Positions 1-6,383 are shown, numbered from the stretch's first letter. The stretch: DNA of 6,972 nucleotides from Micromonosporaceae bacterium (GCA_019689695.1 JADGHA010000224.1:1-6972); one strand, 5' to 3'. The notes: a model not told the origin generated them from the letters alone. Made by a program: numbers and translations.

Positions 1-1445
1 GTCGCCCGGACGGGTATCCGGGTGCCCGGGCCGGCGCGGCCGGGCGCGGCCGCCCTCGCGGTGGCGGCCAGGACGAAGGCGGCGAGCCCGAAGGCGGCCA
101 GGGCGGGCAGGCCGGGCCGGGTGAGCAGGCCGACCGCCGCGACGGTGGCCAGGCCCGCGGCGGCGGGCACGACCAGCCGGCGGCCGAGCTCGGCCGGCCG
201 GTCGCCACCGGGCCGGATCAGCGGTGCCACGCCCATCAGGACCAGGGCCACGAGCGCGACCGGGACGGCGGCGCGGTTGAAGTACCCCGGCCCGACCGCG
301 GCCCGCGCGCCGCCGAGCGCCTCGCTGGCCAGCGGGAAGATGGTGCCGGTCAGGACGATGGCGGCGAGCAGGACGAGCAGGACCGCGTTGCCGAGCAGCG
401 CGGCCTGGCGGGCCAGGGGCGGACCCGGCGGCCGGGCCGGGGCGGACCGGCCGGACCGCCAGATGAGCAGCCCGCCGACCACGGCCGCGACGAGCAGCAC
501 GAACCCGAGCAGCATCGGCCCGAGCGGGGACTGGGTGAAGCTGTGCACGCTGGCCACCGCGCCGGAGCGGGTCAGGAAGGTGCCGACCAGGACGAGCAGG
601 AAGGTCGCGCAGGACAGGGCCACCACCCAGCCGGTCAGCGGGTTCCGCCGCCGTCCGGCCAGGGTCGCGTGCAGCGCGGCGGTGGCGGTCAGCCACGGCA
701 GCAGCGAGGCGTTCTCCACCGGATCCCAGGCCCAGTAGCCGCCCCAGCCCAGCACCGCGTACGACCACCAGGCCCCCAGCACGATGCCGGCGGTGAGCAA
801 CGACCAGGCCAGCAGCGTCCAGCGCCGGGTGGCGGCCAGCCACGCCGGGCCGGTCTCTCCGGCGAGCAGGGCGGCGAGTGCGTACGCGAACGGCACCACC
901 ATGCCGGCGTAGCCGGCGTACAGCAGCGGAGGGTGCACACCCATCGCCGGGTGCTCCTGCAGGAGCGGGTTCGGACCGGGACCGTCGGCGGGCGCCGGGT
1001 GCACGCTGCGGAACGGGTTGGCCGCGAAGTACGTCAGCGCGAAGAAGAAGACGCAGACGGTGCACACCACGGTCAGCGCCCACGGGTGCAGCGTCGTTGT
1101 CCGTCTCCTGGTCGATCGGGCAAGCAGGGCCGCGTAGCCGGCGAGGATGAGCAGCCAGAGCAGCAGGGAGCCGTCGAGGGCGGCCCAGAGGCTGGTGACG
1201 GTGAAGTACGGCGGCACGTGGCGGCCGCCGTTGTCGGCGACGTAGCGCACACCGAAGTCATGGCGCAGCAGCGCCCACTCCAGTGCCGCGCAGGCCGCGG
1301 CCGCAGCCGCAAGCGTGGCCCAGGTAGCGCGGCGGGCGTGGCGCGCCGGGGCCGCGCGCAGGGCGACCCGCAGCCACAGCAGGGTGGCGGCGACGGCGGC
1401 GACCAGACCGGCGCCGAGGCTCCACCCGCCGAACCGGCCGGTCAC
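1..1445 (-). CDS. ccmF: Cytochrome c heme lyase CcmF (3' end cut by window edge)
   Basis: This is the N-terminal 481 residues of a CcmF/NrfE-type heme lyase, the integral membrane protein that takes heme from holo-CcmE and joins it to CxxCH cysteines of apocytochrome c outside the membrane. The frame is open from a GTG at 1445 to the left edge. Family motifs in order are FGVRYVADNG (64-73), SLWAALDGSLLLW (85-97), NPLLQEHPAMGVHPPLLYAG (159-178), the tryptophan-rich WWSYAVLGWGGYWAWDP (226-242) followed by VENASLLPWL, and GTFLTRSGAVASVHSF (288-303). His171, His259 and His301 match Escherichia coli CcmF His173, His261 and His303 with the same spacing. The fourth known histidine (491 in E. coli) would lie outside the window. 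Many hydrophobic segments fit a polytopic protein. The GTG start overlaps the ccmE stop as GTGA, so translation is probably coupled. Family identity is secure from the motifs; the full length (usually about 630-660 residues) is not visible. Confidence 0.93.
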   Translation of the reverse strand, partial: MTGRFGGWSLGAGLVAAVAATLLWLRVALRAAPARHARRATWATLAAAAAACAALEWALLRHDFGVRYVADNGGRHVPPYFTVTSLWAALDGSLLLWLLILAGYAALLARSTRRRTTTLHPWALTVVCTVCVFFFALTYFAANPFRSVHPAPADGPGPNPLLQEHPAMGVHPPLLYAGYAGMVVPFAYALAALLAGETGPAWLAATRRWTLLAWSLLTAGIVLGAWWSYAVLGWGGYWAWDPVENASLLPWLTATAALHATLAGRRRNPLTGWVVALSCATFLLVLVGTFLTRSGAVASVHSFTQSPLGPMLLGFVLLVAAVVGGLLIWRSGRSAPARPPGPPLARQAALLGNAVLLVLLAAIVLTGTIFPLASEALGGARAAVGPGYFNRAAVPVALVALVLMGVAPLIRPGGDRPAELGRRLVVPAAAGLATVAAVGLLTRPGLPALAAFGLAAFVLAATARAAAPGRAGPGTRIPVRA

Positions 1446-1867
1446 CCGGCGCCCGCCCGCGTCGGGTCCGCGCCCGGGGCCCGGTACTCGTTGGAGTGCT
1501 TGACCTCGACCCGGTCGGCGTGGAACACACCGTCGGTCGCCAGGCTGCCCTCCACGACCGCGCCCTCGCCCTCCCGGAGGGTGCCCCGCACGCCGCCACG
1601 CTGGACCACGACCACCCGGCGTTCGCCGTCGGTGAGGTCGAATCGAGTCAGTGGGCCCTCCCGGCGGACCGAGCCGGGCACCACCTGTCCGCCCAGCCGG
1701 ACCCGTTGGCCAGTGGCCGGACGGGTGGCCAGCTCGCTCGGCGTGCGGTAGTAGACCAGCGTGCCGTGCAGCCCGGCGGTCACCAGCAGCGCGACGCCAG
1801 CGGCCACGATGAGCGTGAGCAGGCCGATGGCCGCGCGCCGGTGCCGTGGCGCCGGTGGCCAGTTCAC
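1442..1867 (-). CDS. ccmE: Heme chaperone CcmE
   Basis: This 141-residue protein is CcmE, which binds heme covalently outside the membrane and passes it from CcmC to CcmF. One N-terminal membrane anchor (about residues 11-33) is followed by the beta-barrel domain. That domain has VRLGGQVVPGSVRRE (56-70), close to the family LRLGGMVMPGSVRR, then LREGEGAVVEGSL (97-109) and VKHSNEYRAPG (122-132). His124 is the covalent heme-binding histidine and Tyr128 the axial ligand of the HxxxY motif (His130 and Tyr134 in E. coli). This is therefore the histidine form, not the CxxxY variant known from some other bacteria and archaea. The tail after the motif is short (13 residues). The GTG start at 1867 overlaps the ccmC stop as GTGA, and its own stop overlaps the ccmF start the same way, giving a tightly coupled ccmC-ccmE-ccmF unit. 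No ccmD lies between ccmC and ccmE. Confidence 0.94.
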   Translation of the reverse strand: MNWPPAPRHRRAAIGLLTLIVAAGVALLVTAGLHGTLVYYRTPSELATRPATGQRVRLGGQVVPGSVRREGPLTRFDLTDGERRVVVVQRGGVRGTLREGEGAVVEGSLATDGVFHADRVEVKHSNEYRAPGADPTRAGAG

Positions 1868-2607
1868 CGCGCGCTCCGGGCAGGCACCCGGTGCCGGCCC
1901 GCCGCGTCACGCCGGGGCTCTTGCCCGGCGGCGCGCAGTGACTGCACGCGGTGCAGGAACAACCAGGACGCCGTGGCGATGAAGGCGCCCAGGCAGAGGG
2001 TGAGTGTGGCGAGCATGACCGGGTCGATCGGCGGATCGGTGCTGGGCCCGAGCACGGTGGCCGGCTGGTGCAGCGATCGCCACCACACGACCGAGAAATG
2101 GACCACGGGCAGCATCGCGAAGCCGGCGATGCCGAGCACCGCGGCCCGACGCGCGCCGCGGTGCGGGTCGGCGTCCATCCGCCGTACCGCGAGGTGTGCG
2201 GCGTAGACGACGAGCAGGAGGGCGGTGCTGACCACGCGCGGGTCCCAGGCCCACCACACGCCCCACACGGCCCGGCCCCAGATGCCGCCGATAGCGATGG
2301 TGAGTGCGGTCATGCCGACGCCGATCTCGGCGGCCGCCTGGGCGTACCGGTCGAAGCGCAGGTCCCGCCGGCCCAGGTAGGCGGCGCTGGCCACGAGCAC
2401 GACGGCGTAGGCCAGGTAGGCGGTCCAGGCGGCCGGCACGTGCAGGTACATCAGCCGCGCCGCATCGCCCTGGACCGCATCCGGTGGGGCGACGAACAGA
2501 CCGGAGACCAGGCCGGCGCCGCCGACTCCGGCGGCGAACCAGCCCAGGTTGCGGCGGCCGGCAGCCGCCGGCCCGCGGTCCAGGTGCGCGGGCCGATCCC
2601 CTGCCAT
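1864..2607 (-). CDS. ccmC: Heme-delivery membrane protein CcmC
   Basis: This 247-residue membrane protein is CcmC, which loads heme onto CcmE outside the membrane; in other bacteria it works with the CcmAB ATPase, whose genes are not in this window. Family marks are RLMYLHVPAAW (51-61), the tryptophan-rich heme-binding motif WGRAVWGVWWAWDPR (110-124), and SVVWWRSLHQPATV (172-185). His56 and His180 match the heme-ligating His60 and His184 of E. coli CcmC with a constant offset of 4. Length is close to the E. coli protein (245). I chose the ATG at 2607 because GGAGGG sits 8 bases upstream and the protein then has normal family length. The frame stays open to an ATG at 2688, but that would add 27 residues of charged, non-conserved sequence across the divergent control region. 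It is the first gene of the minus-strand operon and overlaps ccmE by 4 bp. Confidence 0.94.
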   Translation of the reverse strand: MAGDRPAHLDRGPAAAGRRNLGWFAAGVGGAGLVSGLFVAPPDAVQGDAARLMYLHVPAAWTAYLAYAVVLVASAAYLGRRDLRFDRYAQAAAEIGVGMTALTIAIGGIWGRAVWGVWWAWDPRVVSTALLLVVYAAHLAVRRMDADPHRGARRAAVLGIAGFAMLPVVHFSVVWWRSLHQPATVLGPSTDPPIDPVMLATLTLCLGAFIATASWLFLHRVQSLRAAGQEPRRDAAGRHRVPARSAR

Positions 2608-2615
2608 GCCCCGCT

Positions 2616-2621
2616 CCCTCC
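2616..2621 (-). promoter_or_regulatory. Ribosome binding site of ccmC
   Basis: Read on the minus strand, GGAGGG lies in a purine-rich stretch 8 bases before the ATG at 2607. This supports that start over the upstream in-frame ATG at 2688. Confidence 0.7.
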
Positions 2622-2628
2622 CCCGGCG

Positions 2629-2682
2629 ACGTGTCCGATGGACATGTCCCAGGTACGTGTTCCCAGTGACGTGCGCCGGCGG
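2629..2682. repeat. Imperfect tandem repeats with inverted repeat in the divergent control region
   Basis: Four related units follow one another at 13-14 bp spacing: ACGTGTCCGATGG (2629), ACATGTCCCAGGT (2642), ACGTGTTCCCAGTG (2655) and ACGTGCGCCGGCGG (2669, weakest). The first two together form the inverted repeat TGTCC-GAT-GGACA (2632-2644), and GGACATGTCC (2640-2649) is a perfect 10 bp palindrome. The array lies between the ccmC ribosome binding site and ctaC, where a regulator could act on both operons. Binding is inferred from position and symmetry only; I do not recognise the motif as a known regulator's site. Short GC-rich repeats can also arise by chance. Confidence 0.4.
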
Positions 2683-2711
2683 GCGCATTCCCCGGATGCC
2701 GGAGTCGAAAC

Positions 2712-3812
2712 ATGCTGCGGGCCCACCGGTACGTGCGATTGGTGTTTAGGGCACCGCCTCCGGTGGTAACCGTCGGCCGCCGGTTCCCAAAAGGGGGTGG
2801 GATTCTGCGCGCTTCCCGACGAGTCCGGCCCCGATACGCCGCCGGGGCCGCGGTCATCGCCGCCACCGTGCTCTCCGGCTGTGGCGGCGGCTCTCCGTCC
2901 GCATTGGACCCTGCTGGCCCCGGTGCCCGACGGGTGGAAGGCCTGTGGTGGCTGCTGTTCTGGATCTCCGTCGGGGTGTTCGCGGTCGTCCTGACCGGCG
3001 TCGGCTGGGCGCTGGCGCGCCGACGCCGGCGCGGCGAGGTACGCCGCGGCGACGCCACCCGGTTCGTGGTGGTGGCCGGAGCGATCCTGCCGTTCTTCGT
3101 GCTCACCGGGGTATACGGCGTCGGGCTGGACGACATGTCCGCCCTCACCAACCCCCCGGCGGGCGCCGAACCGGTCACTGTGGACGTGACCGGGCACAAG
3201 TGGTGGTGGGAGGTGCGCTACCCGGCGACCGGTGCGGTCACCGCCAACGAGATCCACGTCCCGGCGGGCACCACGGTCCGGCTGCGGCTGCGGACCGCGG
3301 ACGTCCTGCACAGCTTCTGGGTGCCGCAGCTGATGCCGAAGACGGACCTGATCGCCGGGCGGATCAACGAGACCTGGCTGCGGGCCGACAAGCCGGGCCG
3401 TTACCGCGGCCAGTGCGCGGAGTACTGCGGGCTGCAGCATGCGCACATGGCGTTCATGGTGGTGGCGCAGCCGAAGGCAGACTTCGACGCCTGGCTGGCC
3501 AGGCTCACCGGCCCGGCGCCGGCTCCGGCCACGGCCGCCGAACGGCGCGGGTTGCAGGTGTTCGAACAGGGCACCTGCGCCGCCTGCCACACCGTGCGCG
3601 GCACCGCGGCCCGCGGCACGGTCGGCCCTGACCTGTCCATGGTCGGTGCACGGTGGAGCATCGGTGCCGGCGCCGCGCCCAACGACGCGGGCCACCTCGG
3701 CGGGTGGATCGCCAATTCGCAGACGGTCAAGCCCGGCAACGCCATGCCGCCGCAGCCGGTGCCCGCCGCCGACCTGCCGGACCTGATCGCCTACCTGCGG
3801 TCGCTGCGGTAG
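2712..3812 (+). CDS. ctaC: Cytochrome c oxidase subunit II fused to cytochrome c (caa3-type)
   Basis: Subunit II receives electrons from cytochrome c through its own heme and CuA centre and passes them to subunit I. Numbered from the ATG at 2712 (366 residues), there is a lipoprotein signal ending in LSGC (Cys57), two membrane helices (about 78-100 and 118-138), and a CuA domain with VTGHKWWWEVRYP (159-171), His200 in LHSFWVP, and CAEYCGLQHAHM (Cys235, Glu237, Cys239, His243, Met246), so the site is complete. A C-terminal class I cytochrome c domain follows, with CAACH (289-293), GPDLSMVG, and Met345 in NAMPPQP as likely distal ligand. The fused heme domain marks a caa3-type oxidase. The start is uncertain: the ATG at 2712 has GGAG 7 bases upstream but leaves 56 residues before the lipobox cysteine, whereas a CTG at 2805 sits 7 bases after a strong Shine-Dalgarno sequence and gives a normal 25-residue signal. 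The gene ends 16 bp before ctaD. Confidence 0.95.
   Translation: MLRAHRYVRLVFRAPPPVVTVGRRFPKGGGILRASRRVRPRYAAGAAVIAATVLSGCGGGSPSALDPAGPGARRVEGLWWLLFWISVGVFAVVLTGVGWALARRRRRGEVRRGDATRFVVVAGAILPFFVLTGVYGVGLDDMSALTNPPAGAEPVTVDVTGHKWWWEVRYPATGAVTANEIHVPAGTTVRLRLRTADVLHSFWVPQLMPKTDLIAGRINETWLRADKPGRYRGQCAEYCGLQHAHMAFMVVAQPKADFDAWLARLTGPAPAPATAAERRGLQVFEQGTCAACHTVRGTAARGTVGPDLSMVGARWSIGAGAAPNDAGHLGGWIANSQTVKPGNAMPPQPVPAADLPDLIAYLRSLR
2768..2785. promoter_or_regulatory. Near-perfect palindrome ahead of ctaC, possible operator or leader hairpin
   Basis: AACCGTCGGCCGCCGGTT is an 18 bp palindrome with one mismatched base pair (T2773 against C2780). It ends 3 bases before the Shine-Dalgarno-like stretch at 2789-2798. 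If translation starts at 2805 this is untranslated leader, and the element could be an operator or an RNA hairpin affecting initiation. If translation starts at 2712 it is simply coding sequence. Function is inference. Confidence 0.3.
2789..2798 (+). promoter_or_regulatory. Strong Shine-Dalgarno-like sequence within the annotated 5' end of ctaC
   Basis: AAAAGGGGGT (2789-2798, followed by GGG) differs from the ideal AAAGGAGGTG by one base when aligned from 2790. It lies 7 bases (from the end of the G-run at 2797) before an in-frame CTG at 2805, and slightly too close to an ATT at 2802. It is the main evidence for a later, non-standard start of the subunit II gene. Confidence 0.4.
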
Positions 3813-3818
3813 GGCGGG

Positions 3819-3823
3819 GGAGG
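3819..3823 (+). promoter_or_regulatory. Ribosome binding site of ctaD
   Basis: GGAGG lies within the purine run GGGGGAGGGG (3816-3825), 5 bases before the GTG at 3829. It fixes the GTG start of subunit I in the 16 bp gap after the ctaC stop. Confidence 0.7.
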
Positions 3824-3828
3824 GGTAC

Positions 3829-5760
3829 GTGTCGACCGTCGCGCAGCAGCCGCCTGCCGGTGCCGAGGCCCGCGCCCAGCTGGAGGAGCGGCTGGAACGG
3901 CACTGGGGGGAGCGGCCGTCGCTGCGCAGCTGGTTCACCACCGTGGACCACAAGCGCATCGGCCGGCGCTACGTGGTCACCGCCGCGGTCTACTTCACCC
4001 TGGCCGGGGTGGAGGCGTCCGCCTTGCGCACCCAGCTGGCCAGGCCCGGGCAGCGGCTGCTGTCGGCGGAGGAGTACGACCAGCTGTTCACCCTGCACGG
4101 CACCGCCATGATCTTCCTGTTCGCCACACCGATGCTGTTCGGGTTCGGCAACTTCCTCGTTCCGTTGATGCTCGGCGCCCGGGACATGGCGTTCCCCCGG
4201 CTGAACGCGTTCGGATACTGGATCTTCCTCTTCGCCGGCTTGATCATGTTCTCCAGCCTGCTCGCGGGCGACGCCCCGGATGGTGGCTGGTTCGCCTACG
4301 TGCCGCTGACCACCCGGCCCCACTCGCCCGGCATCGGTCTGGACGTCTACGCCCTCGGCCTGCTCTTCTTCGGCGTGTCGACGACCGCCGGCGCGATCAA
4401 CTTCATCGCGACCGCGCTGAAGCTGCGGGCCCCGGGCATGTCGCTGAACCGGATGCCGGTCTTCGTCTGGGCGATCGTGGCCACCTCGTTCATGGTGATC
4501 TTCGCGCTGCCGCCGCTGAACCTCGCCAACGGGCTGCTGTTCCTCGACCGCCGGTTCGGCACCCACTTCTTCGACGTGGGCCGAGGTGGCGACGTGCTGC
4601 TGTGGCAGCACCTGTTCTGGCTGTTCGGCCACCCGGACGTGTACATCATCGTCATCCCGGCGCTGGGCATCGTCTCGGCGATCCTGCCCACCTTCGCCCG
4701 CCGGGGCATCGCCGCGTACCCGCTGATCGTGCTGTCGCTGGTCGCCATCGCGATCGTCTCGTTCGGCGTGTGGGTGCACCACATGTTCGCCACCGGGCTG
4801 CCGCGGCTGTCGCTGAGCTTCTTCTCCGCGGCCAGCTTGTTGATCACCATCCCGTCCGGGATCCAGATCTTCGCCTGGCTGGCCACCATGTGGCTGGGCC
4901 GGGTCGTGGTCGGCGTGCCGATGCTGTTCGTCCTCGGCTTTCTGGTCACCTTCGTGCTCGGCGGGTTCACCGGGGTCATGTTCGGCCTGGTCACCTTCGA
5001 CCAGCAGGTCACCGACTCGTACTTCGTGGTGGCCCACTTCCACTACGTGCTGTTCGGCGGCGCGGTCTTCCCGATCATCGCCGGCCTGTACTACTGGCTG
5101 CCGAAAATGACCGGCCGGATGTTCAACGAGCGGCTGGGCCGGTGGGCGTTCGCGCTGGTGTTCGGCGGCATGAACCTCACCTTCTTCCCGATGCACGTTT
5201 CCGGCATGCTCGGCATGCCGCGCCGGGTCTACACCTACCCGGCCGGGCTGGGCTGGGATGCCTGGAACCTACTGTCCACAGTGGGCGTATTCGTGCTCGC
5301 CGCCGGGCTGCTGCTGGTGCTCGGCGGGTTGCTGTACGCCATCCGCCGCGGCCGGCCCGCCCCCGACGATCCCTGGGGCGGCGACACCCTGGAATGGGTG
5401 GCCAGCTCACCGCCGCGGCCGTACAACTTCCCGGTCATCCCGCGCGTGCGCAGCCTGCATCCGGCGTGGGACGGCCGCACGGCGGCCTCGCTGGCCGAAC
5501 TCGACAGTTTTCGGACGCTGGAAGAGGGCCGCCGCACGCCGGTCACCAGCGAGCTGGACGGCCGCTACGAATGGGCGGCGGAGATGCCGGAGGAGTCGAT
5601 CCGCCCGTTCGTCACCGCCGTCGGGCTGCTGGTCGTCGTGATCGGCCTGCTCTTCCGCTGGTACTGGGTGGCCGGCCTCGGCGGCCTGCTGGCCGCAGGC
5701 ACCATCGCCGGCTGGCTGTGGCCGCCGGAGCGCACCCCCGAGGAGGCGGCCGCGTCATGA
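3829..5760 (+). CDS. ctaD: Cytochrome c oxidase subunit I (heme a, heme a3-CuB) with variant proton channels
   Basis: This 643-residue membrane protein is the catalytic subunit that reduces oxygen to water. All redox ligands are present: His90 (heme a, LHGTAMIFLF), His268 and the cross-linking Tyr272 (GHPDVY), His317-His318 (CuB, WVHHMF), and His403 (heme a3) and His405 (heme a) in VAHFHYV. These equal R. sphaeroides numbers minus 16 from His284 onward, including the arginine pair 465-466 (RR481-482). The D-channel residues Asn108, Asp119 and Asn126 keep the family spacing of 11 and 7. Two residues are unusual: the channel glutamate (Glu286) is Asp270, and the K-channel lysine (Lys362) is Gln346 in PSGIQIFAW, with Ser336 and Ser343 where threonines are usual. 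After the twelfth helix (about 483-505) there is an 85-residue loop with the common WGGDTLEW motif, then two further helices (about 593-611 and 612-631), a longer C-terminus than a 12-helix subunit. The GTG start has a good ribosome binding site. The stop overlaps ctaE as ATGA. Confidence 0.97.
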   Translation: MSTVAQQPPAGAEARAQLEERLERHWGERPSLRSWFTTVDHKRIGRRYVVTAAVYFTLAGVEASALRTQLARPGQRLLSAEEYDQLFTLHGTAMIFLFATPMLFGFGNFLVPLMLGARDMAFPRLNAFGYWIFLFAGLIMFSSLLAGDAPDGGWFAYVPLTTRPHSPGIGLDVYALGLLFFGVSTTAGAINFIATALKLRAPGMSLNRMPVFVWAIVATSFMVIFALPPLNLANGLLFLDRRFGTHFFDVGRGGDVLLWQHLFWLFGHPDVYIIVIPALGIVSAILPTFARRGIAAYPLIVLSLVAIAIVSFGVWVHHMFATGLPRLSLSFFSAASLLITIPSGIQIFAWLATMWLGRVVVGVPMLFVLGFLVTFVLGGFTGVMFGLVTFDQQVTDSYFVVAHFHYVLFGGAVFPIIAGLYYWLPKMTGRMFNERLGRWAFALVFGGMNLTFFPMHVSGMLGMPRRVYTYPAGLGWDAWNLLSTVGVFVLAAGLLLVLGGLLYAIRRGRPAPDDPWGGDTLEWVASSPPRPYNFPVIPRVRSLHPAWDGRTAASLAELDSFRTLEEGRRTPVTSELDGRYEWAAEMPEESIRPFVTAVGLLVVVIGLLFRWYWVAGLGGLLAAGTIAGWLWPPERTPEEAAAS

Positions 5761-6383
5761 CCTCGCTGATCGAACCGTTCGAGGAGGCCACCCGGCCACC
5801 GGCGCTCACCGCCGAGCTGCCCGTCGGCCGCACCCGCGGCTGGTGGGGCATGGTGCTGTTCGTCACCACCGAGGCCACCCTGTTCGCCACCCTGCTCGGC
5901 AGCTACTTCTACCTCCGGTTCCAGTACGGTCCACAGTGGCTGCCGCCGGGTATCGCGAAGCCCGAGCTGCTCAAGCCTTTGATCATGACCGGGGTGCTGC
6001 TGCCCAGCAGCCTGCCGGTCATGTGGGCGGAGCGGGGCATCCGCAAGGGCCAGCGGTGGCGGCTGCGGATAGGACTGCTCGCCACCCTGATCATGGGTTC
6101 GACCTTCCTCGCCCTGCAGGGCATGGAGTACGCCAGCAAGCTGAAGATGTTCACCATCCGCACGAACGTGTACGGCTCGCTGTTCTACACCATCACCGGC
6201 TTCCACGGCACGCACGTCACGGTCGGGCTGCTGATGGTGGGCTGGCTGCTGGCCGCGGCGCTGCGCGGCAGCTTCGGTCGCCGCCGCCACGAGCGGGTCC
6301 GGCTCACCGCCATCTACTGGCACTTCGTCGACCTGGTGTGGGTCGGCATCCTGTTCACCGTCTACCTGTCGACGCGGTTGTGA
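5757..6383 (+). CDS. ctaE: Cytochrome c oxidase subunit III
   Basis: This 208-residue protein is the short bacterial form of subunit III, which binds subunit I and keeps the proton entry path working during turnover. About five membrane helices are visible (29-53, 73-90, 105-123, 139-168, 185-204), two fewer than the seven-helix form. Family signatures are TEATLFATLLGSYFYLR (38-54, with the conserved Glu39), ALQGMEY (119-125, Glu124), GFHGTHVTVG (148-157) and YWHFVDLVWVGIL (187-199). The ATG at 5757 overlaps the ctaD stop as ATGA, and GAGGAGG lies upstream inside the end of ctaD. The stop overlaps the next start as TGATG. Nothing looks broken or truncated. Confidence 0.95.
   Translation: MTSLIEPFEEATRPPALTAELPVGRTRGWWGMVLFVTTEATLFATLLGSYFYLRFQYGPQWLPPGIAKPELLKPLIMTGVLLPSSLPVMWAERGIRKGQRWRLRIGLLATLIMGSTFLALQGMEYASKLKMFTIRTNVYGSLFYTITGFHGTHVTVGLLMVGWLLAAALRGSFGRRRHERVRLTAIYWHFVDLVWVGILFTVYLSTRL

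Noticed and set aside
22..738. Plus-strand open frame near the left edge
   Set aside because: Ala, Arg, Pro and Ser-rich translation without motifs; the opposite strand gives a continuous CcmF frame here.
543..1751. Plus-strand open frame of about 400 codons opposite ccmF and ccmE
   Set aside because: Low-complexity Gly, Gln and Arg-rich translation, antisense to two well-supported genes.
2608..2688. Upstream start for ccmC at 2688
   Set aside because: It adds 27 charged residues not typical of the family and covers the repeat array; the ATG at 2607 has a proper ribosome binding site.
1907..3199. Long minus-strand open frame overlapping ccmC
   Set aside because: It is rich in Arg, Pro and Gly without motifs, while the ccmC frame over the same bases carries the family histidines and tryptophan motif.
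3813..3828. Possible terminator between subunit II and subunit I genes
   Set aside because: The 16 bp gap holds only a ribosome binding site; there is no stem-loop.
2451..3959. Long minus-strand open frame across the control region and subunit II
   Set aside because: It runs antisense to the subunit II gene and through the promoter region, has shadow-like composition, and overlaps ccmC in another frame.
3727..5196. Long open frame on the minus strand opposite subunit I
   Set aside because: Its translation is dominated by Glu, Gln, Gly, His and Arg with no domain, a typical antisense shadow of a high-GC membrane protein gene whose sense frame is certain.
4602..5756. Upstream extension of the subunit III frame inside subunit I
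   Set aside because: The frame is open but its translation is shadow-like until the ATG at 5757, where conserved subunit III sequence begins.
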